From NCBI GenBank assembly GCA_030435675.1, contig CM059625.1:12028001-12092000 (forward strand): a stretch of 64,000 bases of DNA, given 5' to 3'. The notes below the pieces were generated by a model. The model had not been told where the DNA came from and ran no database searches. It worked only from the letters and a program-made list of their open reading frames with translations. Positions 23,901-42,000 of this stretch are shown one piece after another. The DNA is from Steinernema hermaphroditum (lineage: Eukaryota; Nematoda; Chromadorea; Rhabditida; Steinernematidae). A program made the translations under genes and the position numbers. Within the stretch, counting starts at the first letter, position 1. Every line of letters begins with the position of its first letter.

Positions 23901-26900
23901 TTCATGAATCCAACAGTTTCTTTGAATGTAACCAAGACTTTTTGTACACCAATGGGCTTTTGGTGGCTTTCATATTTCGGACTAGGGCTGTACGAGAGTG
24001 AGGACCTGAGAATCCAAAGCGTACACAGCCCCTAGTGACTGATCGAAACGTGGAAGCAGCATGCGTGATGTGTTTTCAGATCAGATTCATTCAGCATACT
24101 TTACTTAGTCATGCATCAAGAGGAACTTCTTAGAAACCTTGTCCTTTTGCTGAAGTACGTCAAGCAATCCACAGCATTTTCTTAACAGCTAATTGAACAG
24201 AGCACCTGTGACATTCCATCTATTCGTCTATTCCTTGCAATTAGAATTTCGGCTCCACGATCCCGCCATATATTAGTTTCGTAAATGATGGTACTATTAG
24301 CGCTGTAGCTGAATGAATCATAATTCTATCTTTGCATTGTCTGAGCAATAATTCTTTTGTTGTTTTGAGAAAAGTTCCAGATGTGAAGGAGAGAATCCGC
24401 CTTTTTAGATGATTCTGACTGCACCATGGCTTGAAATCTTTATGCGTAGTCGTGTCGCGATTACAGTTTTATAACATTCTGGTTGGCATTCTATAGTCCC
24501 TTTGTAACTTATTGTTGCACATCGGAGTTGTTTTGATAAATATGTCCAAGACATTATCGGAGATGTGCGTTCATGTGAAGCACATAAAAATAGTTCTTCA
24601 GTGTATACTACAAGTGAACTTTGAATTGGCCCATCGATATAGTGACCATAGATGGTCTTTTCTGTTGGCTACCAGAAAGATCTTTCATTCGCCGTAATTT
24701 TGGCCAGCCCCGTAGGTCTCCCCTCTCTTTAGACTGAAGAACAGATCCATCCTTAATGAATTTGGCCTTTCCTAAGCAATATAAAATTGACAAATCAAAG
24801 GTTGTTCCAAGCATTTCGAAAAAGTTATCCAAGTGGCTGCAAGTGTCTGATCTCATTTCTTTCTTACGACATTAGCTACCAGGTGGCAACTAACGGCTTG
24901 TCGGAATGAGATTATCGGCGGATGCTTTCACAAGAAGTGGATCACTTGCAGAAATGCCCATGATACTACGGCCTTTTGTAAACCTCGAAGAGCCGATGTG
25001 AAATTGTGTTCGTAATTTATGACGAGGCAAGTCCTTTTTTCGCATACAAATTAACCAAAAAAGTCTCGCGGCCAAAGGGTCGTGTCAATATTTCAAAGAC
25101 GCACCTTTGGAGATTTATGTAAGCGGCGAGGGATGGTCTGCTTTCTGGCCGAAGCGTGTCATCCAAGCAGCATTTTTGAACATGTACGATTTTTGAGCGG
25201 CGGCGCACATATACTCATGGCATTTTGCTCATTGGTAAACAAAAAGAGAAGAACGTTCGTCCAAAAGAGATTAGACTTCAAGTGCTTGCGAAGGGTAAAT
25301 TCTGGTCGAAAGCAAAAATCATGTTTCGAGAAGAAAATGGGCCGAATGAACACCGGAAAATCAAACACTTGCACTGTTCCTTAACTGTACAGGTTGTCTT
25401 TTAAAGCACATCTTCCGAAGTGTCTTGAGTACTGACAGAGTGAACAGACAGCATCTCCTTGTGCTGATGCGGTTTTTATTGTCAGTCGTGCATTTTGTGC
25501 AAGTAGGTGCAGAAACTGCAAGCCGAGCATTTCACTAAGCGTTTTTAGTGCAATTAAGGAAGACTTCTTAAAAGGAGCGTTGCAGCAGTGATTTTTCGTG
25601 CTAATTGCGTCCGCTCGTCATCCGAGCTGTGACATCTTACTTTGAGATTTCTGACAACGCCCGAAAAGTTCCTTTGCATGACTAATTGATGAGGCGATGA
25701 GTCTCTTTTGATGTTGAGGCTAGATGACCTGAGATGATAGCGAAAACCTAATTATGATTAGCTCGAGTGAGGTGACGCAACGGAACCGCCGAGCGGAGGT
25801 CGTGGAAGAGGACGGGCCGAGTTTCCGGATGAGTGACAGGAATCGTTTGTCCTTTCTTTGTTTTGCTGGACAAAAGTGTGGCCACTAGAGCAGGAATAAT
25901 GATGACCGCCGGCGGTCATCAGACGCTTCGCCACCTCGACGCCGCCCTTTGTTTAGACGTGCTCATTTAGCCGAATTTTCGCGGCGGCACCTCAACATCT
26001 CCATTTAGTTCTCATCATTTCTCGTATTCCACCGCCGCTACTCACGTAATTCATTCATTTCGATCGAAACGCAAAGACTCACCGGCGAGTCAGAATTATA
26101 GCCCATGTCGCTGAGTGGTCGGTCCATAAATCATCCAACTTTTTGCGAGCTTTCGGGACAATTAGCAGGGGACGAGACGTGCCCGGTGGAATCTATCTAC
26201 ATAACAAGGACCCCTTGTGAAATGGCCATCTAATGAGCGGGAGATTGATGACAACTCTTCAATTTACACAATCCAGTGACGATTCGAACAGCTTTTTGTG
26301 GCCCTTTGAGCATAAAACTTCACCGCTATCTTCGTGCGGATCTGCGGCGATCTTCCGGTATATGCCACAACAGTCGTAAATCTAAAGTTATTCATCGAAG
26401 TGCATAAATGCGTTTGCAGCAGTTCCATTGAGGGCGTCTCGTGGGGGCGTGGCCGAAACTCCATGAGCACTGCTCGATGTTGCACTTCAGCCCGTGATGC
26501 TATCTGTGCACGTTGAAGCCGTCTTGCAGCTTAATAAGCGGTGCGCACCATATCCATAAAAGTACCCTCAACGGGCAGTCAGTCCGTCTCGGGCGGTGAA
26601 GAACCGCGCGTGGGAGGGGCCAAGATCGTCTACGAGCCGCCCTGCCACTCACTACTTTGCGTCCTGTGAGCCTCCTCCTCGGTAGGGTTTGTTCCAATGA
26701 GGTCCTCATATCGAAAGTACTTAACTGTCAATTAATAACTCTCGGCTACCGGGCAACCTCCTCGAGAAGCTCGGGTGACCGCAGCGATTGCCGTTTAACA
26801 AATAAATTTGATTCAGCGTTCCTTGTCTTCCAGTCGCCCCACCCTTCTCCGTTTCTCATTCCCGTGCGCGTGCAGGTGCAAAATGATGCATAAATATTCA

Positions 26901-27596
26901 GAATACTCTCACCGGCGGCCTTAGAAAGTTATTTTAGACGAACCGAGAACCGGCCAGTCCTGATTGTTTATTATTAACGAGCAAAGGCGTGAACGCGCAA
27001 CAGAAAGCCAAAGAGGAGTGTCTCCCCGCGGTCGTGCGTGAGAGCGAGTTATAGTGCCTTTTGCACCTTCGCCTCGATATCCATAATTTAACGACTGCAC
27101 TCATTCGGCAAGCCACTAAGCTTCATTTGTTACATTGTTACATGTATATATCGTCCGAAGTGCGCGGTGCAGATCGAGAAGTCGCGAAAGAGTTCGAAAA
27201 GGAGAGGGGAAGTGGTTGCGAAGGGTGGCGGCCCGTTTAGTTTGGTGGCGCCGATGTTATTGTCGCAGGCGCGCAAATGTGTTTTTTGCTCTTGCTTCTA
27301 GCGCCTCGCCAGATTAAGTTGCCAATAATATTCGGCACCGGTGGCGCCAAGCTCAAAGGGCGGCGTAATTAGACGTCGCTGAATCAATAGAAACACTGTT
27401 ACACTTGTAATAGCTCAACGATGGAGGTCCTCGAGGCCAAATCGCCGCAAATGCTCGTCTCTTCTATCAGCTCTTAACCCCCTTATGACCGTTCACTTTT
27501 TTTTTGCTTTCAGACGAGACCGTGACTGATCATGCTGCCCGTTTGTTGATATTCATTGCCTCTTCGTTCACTGCCCTATCGTTTGAAGTTGTCGAC
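23901..27596. other. Intergenic/5' region of the collagen gene
   Basis: No gene is supported. An acceptor-like stretch (TTTTTGCTTTCAG ending at 27513) precedes the collagen ATG by about 84 bp. It may be the trans-splice site or the acceptor of a 5' non-coding exon. The part from ~25.8 kb on is more GC-rich and could hold regulatory elements of the collagen gene. I see no RNA gene or repeat array. Confidence 0.4.
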
Positions 27597-33857
<6,261 letters not shown>

Positions 33858-36192
33858 AGTACTAACCTACAGTATCTCGCCTTAATAGATGTACATAAAT
33901 CCGCCCTAACCAACTTCACTTCATCGTCTTCAACACGGGTTCCCCAGACTGGGTATATTTATTTGATTTTAATATTCAAACAAAGCAGTAGACTACTTAT
34001 GAGAAGCACTTTTCCAGACGGGACGACCTTTTCGAATGAGAAAAGCAGACGAACATTCCTGAATGCCTATTAATGATGTTCGCAATTACGAATTCTGATG
34101 ACACATCCGTGTTGTTAGTATGCTAACGTCACAAAGACAAACAATAGGATGTTTTCGTCCAGGTTGGAGAGAAGAAACGGAGGGGAGCCGTATCAGCTGC
34201 AACTGATCACTGATTTTTGGGATAAAGTGAAGTTTTTGGAGAGTATGCGCCTTGAAGATATTTTGAAAAAGGCAGTTCAAATTTCTAGCTTGTTTTTCGA
34301 ACATACTGATATGGGGAAAGCAGTTGCTAGTAGAATTGAACTAGTTACCCAGATGAAAAGACTTTGGGCGGATATCTGCTTGTGAGTTGGCTATAATTAC
34401 GTATGGCTATTGTTAAACTGGATAACTGAGGCTTCACTCTTTTTTAACAGATTATGACAAAGATAAGCGAGGTTTGGCTCGCTTGATAATTCGTTCTGAG
34501 AACATAAGTGAGATTTGTCTCGCTTGTAACTACGAGTGACGTTCGCATCCAAAGCGCAGAAGCACTAAACGGTACGATTTTAGGGAAGAGCCAGCGACTG
34601 GGAACGGCGACGGCGGAGGAATTCCCTACTCGGTGCTCCACGATGATCAAGCCAGGTCGCAACGCAGATTATACAGCCGCAGCTGAATGTGTCTATCCCA
34701 TATTCGCGAACTCTTCTCCAAGACACGTTGTCCCAGCCCCTTTTCGCGCTCGCCCTCACCTTCTCTCTTCGTAGTCATTCCACCTCGGCCCTTGCAGATG
34801 CACTCTTCTTTCTTTCCTCCACTTACGACCCGTCACCGCATTATTTCATTAGTTTTAAAGCGCATCGCGTGCCTCATCGCCACAGACCAACCAACCAACC
34901 AACCGTCCAACCACTCCATCCATGTATATCATCGAAGTTAATCCCCAGCTGTGCAGTTTGACCGTTAACAGCCCTTTTTATCTCTCCCCCTTCGTTCGTC
35001 CGATTGACGAGCCTACCGACAGAAACGCGCTGGCTGATCTCAATTTTGCGCCCTTTATCTGCCTGAATATTCAAATCTATTGTTGTTTGTTTGTTATATC
35101 CACGACAATGACGATGATGAAAAATCTCATTTTTTTGCTATTGTCTGTGTGTGGGGCTTCGAAGGACGTTCGTGAACGGAGATGCGGTCTAAGTGTTGTC
35201 GGAAGCAGTCATTTAGTTCGTCTTTTCCTTTTCCAGTTAATTCAGAATGGGTGTGTGTGCATAAAATTCGCGAAACCGCGTTTGAACGCTTTTGCTGCGC
35301 TTTTCGGGGCATCATTACTGCCAAACGGAGACGCCTGATGATAATTGTCGCTCGAGCTGGGTGGACTTTCTGGTAGCTGTGGCCGGCGCGTCTCCAAGTC
35401 TTCTGGCGTTTGGGTATTTCTCGATATTTTCCGGGAACGATCTCGATCGCCAACCACATAGAAATAGGTATAATGAGGCGTGGGGTCGCCCAAAGGGGGT
35501 GCACAGAGAAGTTGGTCTTTTCACCCTCTCCATTTCAACACATGTATAATTAATCGTAAGATGACTGTGGTTCGCTCGCTTCAAAGAGTCAAACAAAAGG
35601 CGCATCAGGGGCCGCTTCCGCCTCGGCTGTCCGCCGATCACTGCTCACCACTGTTTCTTCTCCCACCAAACGTCACTTTTGTTTTGGATTGCAGAGCGTG
35701 CGAGGGCAACGTGCCTTGCATAGGATAATAGGGCTCTCTCCAGGGGTCCTGTCTGAATACTTCAGCCCTTTGAAAGGATTAGCAAGAGTTTGCCTGTAGC
35801 CATGTTTTTCGTGAGTCACGAGCCGCTCTGGTAAGCATCTGCCTTTAATTAGCGCACCGTTTTTTCCGTTCATTTTGCTCGCTTCCATGGATATTTGCGC
35901 GATCGTTCCTGTGTATCCTGCTTATGGCTTCCCTGCTCGGCCGCCGCTTTGGTGTGAGCAAACTTGGCGTTAATGAAGAAATGATGCATCTTCTGCCATC
36001 GCGTCTCTGTCCACTCCAATAAGAAGTGAAGGAATGGCGGCGCCGTTCCTCTCTTCGCAAAATATCCAAAAATCTGTTGTTTACGCGCGGAAAGCAAGTC
36101 GCGTTTTCTTGACTCGTTAGTAGACACTAATTGCGAGCAACCAAAATCATCCGTTCGTGACTGTTGCTTTCACAGGACGCCGTGTGGGCACG
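33858..36192. other. Intergenic; possible upstream exons of next gene
   Basis: There is a CCAA tetranucleotide microsatellite at about 34886-34904. At 35108-35185 a frame reads MTMMKNLIFLLLSVCGASKD, which looks like a signal peptide. At about 35236 an acceptor-preceded frame reads SEWVCVHKIRETAFERFCC. These could be 5' exons of the membrane protein at 36193 (signal peptide plus cysteine-rich ectodomain), but the donors are weak and no complete chain was proven. A 78-codon helical frame at 34149-34385 has no support. Confidence 0.3.
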
Positions 36193-36634
36193 ATGAACCT
36201 CCCCATGATCCCTCCCTCCACGGCCGCATCGTACTCCATGCTGTCCGACATGGACATGCCGATGAGGTCCTACGACAGCAACACCATCGACATGACGAGC
36301 AATTTCATCGTGATTGCCATTGTGATTGCCGTCGGTGGTTTGATCATGCTAATAACCACTTGTAAGTGCTTGGATGATGATCACTCCGAAGAACCCTTAT
36401 TTAGTAGTCGGCGCCGTATGCTGTTGTCGACTTTTCTGCCGAGCAGGACCGGTAGAAACAGAAGGAGTGGTTATTGAACGTCCAATCACGCCTCGGCCCG
36501 AGAGCTTCCGGCGCAACTCGGCTCAGGCGCAGTACCGTCTTCTGATCCAGAGCAAGTATGAGCAGGAGTTCGGATGTGGCCCTGGCACCGTCAGCTTTAA
36601 AGACAACGTTCTGTTGCCGGTTCGCGCTGTATAG
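36193..36634 (+). CDS. Single-pass membrane protein with Cys-rich juxtamembrane
   Basis: Exons 36193-36361 and 36405-36634 give at least 132 aa. A Met/Ser/Pro-rich N-terminal part leads to a hydrophobic span ([19 protein letters not shown]), then a cysteine cluster VCCCRLFC likely to be palmitoylated, then a Pro/Arg-rich cytoplasmic tail ending VLLPVRAV. An acceptor (TTTCACAG, ending 36175) just before the ATG, with the frame open from it (RRVGT), suggests more 5' exons. Layout (possible Cys-rich ectodomain, TM, CCC-x-x-x-C, PR-rich tail) recalls Shisa- or CX-type proteins; this is an inference, not a domain match. An AATAAA at 36887-36892 could serve its 3' end. Confidence 0.5.
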
Positions 36635-38300
36635 CCCAGAGCAGAGGTTAGTTTATAAAAATGCCTATGGCCTTAATATGCATGTTTATGAACAGCGACA
36701 ATATTATTATTGTTTATGTTTCTAGGATCGGTTATTTTGAAGGAAGCGAGCGACGATCTCCACAGACATTGCCTCAGGTCAGACTCATACGGGACGCACA
36801 CTTATCAAATGAGCAAAATGGCGTGTTTTTAGAAATTTGCTTTGAAAGGTGCATTTTTAAAATGTATTTAAATTTATGTACAGGTGAATAAAAATACTCA
36901 CAACATGTGGTGCTTCGAATCACGTACTCACTTTATCTATGAAGGACGGAAGACCTTCAGGGTTGTTTTCACTGTTTCGCGCCTTATTCGCGGCACTGGA
37001 TGATGCTGAAATGGTTGTACGTTGAAGTCCTCGTAGAGCTTTGGACCAAATTATCGACATGACCAGGATTAAAATCTTCAGCTTTAAGGAGTGCATAGAG
37101 TCATGGCTGTAATTAAGAGTGTTGTAATGTAAAGGCCTGATGCTTTACAAACGGCAGTAAAATTTATTGAAGACCTTGACTAACAGTTAAAGTATTATGA
37201 AAGCATTATCGTCCTTATTCACGGAAAACATGATGCTAGAGTTTTCCTGCTACTTCCTGCTTCAGAGGAAGCGAAAACATTGGATTTAAGTCCCAGTTTC
37301 AGTTCTTCGATCTCACGATGACATACGTTTCTTGATTATGCTTTTCAGACGTTTTAATCACCCTATGTGATCATTGGCACGATCATGTTGTAAATGGGCC
37401 GGAATTCAAAGGGCAACCGCTCGCACAGAATAACAATGATGTCTAAATAGTCAGAAGCAAAATGGATTCGTCAGATTGTGAGACATCAACCAGCAAACTC
37501 TGCTAGTTTTTTGGTAAACAAACTTTAGCATGCTTCACTCTGTCGTATGGTGTATCAAAGTAAAGATGTTATTGAAGACGTGAACACATAAATTTTCATG
37601 GTGTTAAATTCATTGCTGCAGAGAGCGATAAACGATTGTTTAACGATAAATAATATGGCTTTTGTCGGACGGAAATTGATTTTGCATTTAAGAGAAGAAC
37701 GTATGCTGAGCACTTCCTGGTCGCTGGTATTAGCTCGTCATAGAGGCAAACATTCTCGTGTTTTCTAGGAAGGTGCATCGGATAACGACTTGTATCTAAT
37801 CGCTGAACATCTTGAATGTCATGCACCCGTGGGACTATCGAAAATATATGGTGAAAGAGTTACAAGTTAAAGAATGGCACATTGTAAGCTGGATTAATTG
37901 ATTGAAAACTGCCAAATCTACCACAATTCAGCGTCGTGTACTGTAGAGCATAATCGGGCTCCTTATAATAAATGCGCCCGTCATCCCTGTCTGTATCACA
38001 CTCTGCCATCACAGCAACCCTTTGTCATCACGAAGAAGCACATTATGCACACAGAATCCATTTGCAGGATTGTTTCTCCATACAAATTTTTGATAGCAAT
38101 AAGTAGACGGAGGAAAAAAATAAATCCAACATTCAGAACTTTCAATCGCAAATATTTCGGAGTTTTACTGTTTCATGTGACATATTTTGTATAAAAACGC
38201 ATATGCATCTTCACTCAACAAGGTTATTTCGAAGGGATACGAGTTTTACCGATCAGAGCACGACTTCCCCTATATAAACGGAGAACCGACGGGTTCGTTA
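36635..38300. other. Intergenic, AT-rich
   Basis: After the AATAAA at 36887, no frame has recognisable protein character. A 98-codon frame at 37898-38194 is unsupported. A TATATAAA at about 38271 precedes the SINE-like piece but has no gene behind it. Confidence 0.4.
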
Positions 38301-38428
38301 GTCTGTCTGTGTGAGTGTTCTTCTGCGCACATGGCATAGACCCACACAAAGTAAGGACCCGGAGGGGAACCGAACCCGACACCATCCGATTACAAACGAG
38401 ACGCGTTCACAATGAGCCACACAGACAG
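38301..38428 (-). repeat. tRNA-derived SINE-like sequence
   Basis: On the minus strand, 38426-38354 reads like a degenerate tRNA. An A-box-like TGTGGCTCATTG (38421-38410) is followed by an anticodon-arm-like TTTGTAAT and a B-box GGTTCGGTTCC (38376-38366) at normal spacing. The T and anticodon stems are imperfect, so it is not a working tRNA. The nearest type by loop is tRNA-Thr(TGT), tentatively. The outer parts GTCTGTCTGTGTG (38301) and CACACAGACAG (38418) form an inverted repeat around it. A tRNA-derived SINE head or a tRNA pseudogene both fit. Confidence 0.45.
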
Positions 38429-39056
38429 TTAAGATCCAACCAATCTCTGCCACCATGTCTCTGGGGATGTTAGGCCTTGCTTTTCTTCGCGGTTTTTGAC
38501 TTTGACACCAGAGAGACCAATCTTGGCGCCCGCAGGGCTATGCTGTCGCCATCCCAAGTCTTTGTTGTGTTTACCACCGGTAGGCTACTGTAATTTTCCC
38601 ACCCGCAAGGCTACTTGGCCCTTAGAGCCAAAAAAGGCGCGAAATCGCGCCATGTTTATAAAAAATTATGATTGAAAATGATGCTATAACATGAACAGCA
38701 ATGATATCTTTCAGAATGTTTTGCTCTCCGATTGCATTGATTTCGTGTAACACATTATCACACAAGGAGTATCACTTCACAAATATGTTTATGGTGGACA
38801 CTGTTGATAAGACGAGCGTCTCATCATTCCACTCGCCGTCAACACAAGAACCAACAACTGTTCCCAACACAGACCGAACAGACGACATTTCCATTGACCG
38901 AGCCGCGCTTCGGAACCGATTGGGCGCTCTCTTTCAGAACTGTTTTCGAATTGCAATTTATTTTAATTCGTCGCACCTACCGCTACTATCCACATGATTC
39001 GATCCCAATCTGGTAATATTCAGACGTGTATCGTTCAGAAGAGTAGATGTCCTCGG
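38429..39056. other. Intergenic upstream of the large nuclear protein
   Basis: There are three imperfect copies of a CCGCAGGGCTA-like motif at about 38529, 38580 and 38602, and a palindrome GGCGCGAAATCGCGCC at 38636-38651. A trans-splice-like acceptor TATCGTTCAG ends at 39038, 18 bp before the ATG of the next gene. No coding sequence is supported. Confidence 0.4.
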
Positions 39057-42000
39057 ATGGATGAAGATACCCAACCGCCCCGAGCTGAGGCCCCTGAGTC
39101 GGACGGCGAGCCCGAGTCAGACAACGACGCGCAGGATTCCGAAACGCCGCCAGCATGTATGCGATGTGCGAACTACAAAAACAACGCTCTTATGGCGTAC
39201 AAGAGCGCCCGGAAGGCACAGCACAGCCTTGTGAGGCTGAACGAGATTGAAAGCGTAAGCTACTCTGTCGGTCTCCCCTCCTTAAAGCCGTCTCTGCAGG
39301 AAAACGGACAGCTCCAGGAGATCAACATCGAACAAAGGAGGTACATCGAAGATCTGCTGCACAAAAATAAACAGCTGGAGAGAGAGAAGACAGAAGCGTC
39401 GCTTTTCCGCAGGGACACTGACAGGTCGTACAGGGACCTTCTCGAAAAATACAACGTTATGTCGAAGAGTCTCAAGGAAGCACAGGTAGGCGTGCTGTTA
39501 TTCACTTAAAAGTTCCCTAAAGCAATGTATTGAGTTGATCCATGGCTGATGATCTAAGTGGCAGTTTATTAACATGTATGCATGTTTACCATTCAAGGTA
39601 TATACCCTTTGAATTTACAATTTGTGCTCATTTTTCGGACAGCAGCCGGATTTCTCGTTCGTAAAAGATCCGAGATTTGAAGTCGAAAAACGTTTTGGCT
39701 TAAATTTGGACTTCTTTGTTTTATTCTGAGTGGGTCTCGAGCAGTCATGGGAATCCAATTTTTTCCACGTTTGGTCTCTATTTCTGTAACGTACATGGTA
39801 GCTGTGGGTGATAACTACATGCAGCCTGTCTTCGTAGCCTGTTATGGTACTTAGCCAATTGGAAACGTTGGAGAAAAATTTGGAAACATTAACAGAACTG
39901 ACCGTCAGGACCAAATCGTTCCCCAAACCAAGGAAGGATGCAATGGAAAACTGGAAAATCACAGTGTGGTGTGAGCGTTCACTGCATTCAGCAACGTAGC
40001 AATCAATTTTACTCAGGAAGTAAGCATTGTCAAATTAAAGCCCGTTTGCTATACCATGAACCCAATAATTTTGTTCTATGATTGTGCGAATTGGACACTA
40101 TTCCACCAAATCATTGTTAATAACAAATTGCATTTAGCAAGGTGCAAATGATGCAAACCACTGGAAGCAGAAATTCGAACACTCGAATACGGCATTGGCG
40201 GAAGTGGCTCACAAAAGACTTGCCCTCATCGCGAAATACAAGCAGTCTGTCCATCTTCTTCAGGTATACTCTGCTACCTTTTCATATTCAGAAGGGTTCC
40301 TTGCAGAAAGAAATGCATCTTAAGAAGACGGTGCAACGAAAGGCCGATGAAGCCATCGAACACGTGAAGGGCATGAGCAAGATCGTCACGTCGGGAATGT
40401 ACTTGTCTCGCGCAGTGAAAGCTTTACGTAAGTCGCATCAAATGTACTTCAACAACGGTCATTATATATTTCTAGTTGCCGAAATCGAGTCTATGGGCCT
40501 GGCTTCGAAGGGCGTAGAGAAGAAGATTACTATCGTGAATGGTCGCATCGAGCACTTTGAGAAACTACGCGAAGCGGAGAAACATCCCGAGAGGGCGAAC
40601 AGCGAGGCCACTGAGCTGTTTTCGGGCTCCACGGTCGAGCTCGACGGCATGGTCGACGCGGTGAGTGAATCTGCCTGTGATTCGGCGCCGCGGGAGATCG
40701 AGGAACCGGAGCCGACGGAAAAGCGTCGAGTGGCGAGAACGCCAAAGGGACGAAGGGCCCGGAAGTCGACCAACTCCGTGTCGTCTTCGGCAGCGGAAAA
40801 CTTTACTGCGGGTAAGAGATACCATTGAATGGTTTATGTAGTTTCCTAATGTTTAGAAGCCATCGAGATCATCAGTAGTGAACAACCGCATACTGCAGCA
40901 CCGACTGACATCGAAAGTGAATGCGAGTCTCCCCAATGCAACACTTCCAGAAATGTTGCCGATCCAGTGGAGCCGCTTCAAGACAACTTGCCCGAAGCCG
41001 CGGTTCCCGAGCCTTCCACGAGCAGAATTGCAACGCGTAGATCTCAAAGGAAAAAGAAGTCAGAGAATGTTCCTGAGCCGCCATCCTCGACGGCAGATGC
41101 TTTGCCAAAACTTAGAGGTCGCAAGAATGCCACACAGCCCATGGAAGAGAAGCAGAGCACTTCCAGTAAGCCGATTCTGAATTATTACGTGCTAAATCTA
41201 GCGTATTTCAGACGTTGCCGGAAACTCAGAACTTAAAACGACTACCATCCAAGAACCTATCGCTGAAAAACTGCTTTCAACTCCTACAAAGAACCCAGAA
41301 CTGCCTGTTAATACTGCGAGAGAAGTAGCAATCCGAAAGATCAATGCGTCGCCAGCCAGAGTGACGAGGAAAGCAAGTTCAAAGGCAGCTCCATCTTTGT
41401 CAAGAGCGATTCCGTTGCTGCCAGAAATGGAACCGACCACGAGCAGGCCGAAGAGAACGACGAGGAACAGCTCGAAGGCGAAGACCGTCACTACTTTGCG
41501 TGATGTTGAACAAGTGACGCTTGAGAAGTCAAACGAAGCTGATTCTCCAGTACAAGAACCTAACGCAGAACTTGCACAGGAAGATGAGCTTGATAAGGCC
41601 GAATCGATGCCCGATCTGGCCGATTTCGACACAGTCACTGTCTCAGAAGCGAAAGCTGTGAAGAAGCCACATCCCATCTCCGTAGAGAAGAAAACGTCGA
41701 CGGAAGACAACCTTGTTGCTTCCAGCGAGAAAGTTGTACCAGACGAAGTCTCGCTGAGTGAACCGGGCTCGGGAGCCCCGGCTGACAACAAAATCGACAG
41801 CCACTCAATTCCAGTGACAACCGAGGGCCCAGAAAATGAACAGGCTGTTACAGTGCCCAGTGAAGTTCCACCTATGACAACAGAGGAACCTGCAAAGGCC
41901 CGAGACGATGACGCCAAGAGAAAGCCGGAAAATCCAGAAGTGGTGAATAGAATCCAGAGTGAAGCCGTGAATGTTGAAGTAAAGGTCGAACATAGTACAG

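Noticed and set aside
27504..27596. Extending the collagen start upstream to a TTG codon
   Set aside because: The extension crosses a strong CTTTCAG acceptor and would place a second hydrophobic stretch in the cytoplasmic tail; the ATG at 27597 gives a normal type II N-terminus.
34149..34385. 78-codon helical frame starting MFSSRLERRNGG
   Set aside because: No splice partner, no family resemblance; chance cannot be excluded.
36405..36414. Placing the second exon of the membrane protein at 36415
   Set aside because: That position breaks the frame; the acceptor is at 36403-36404.
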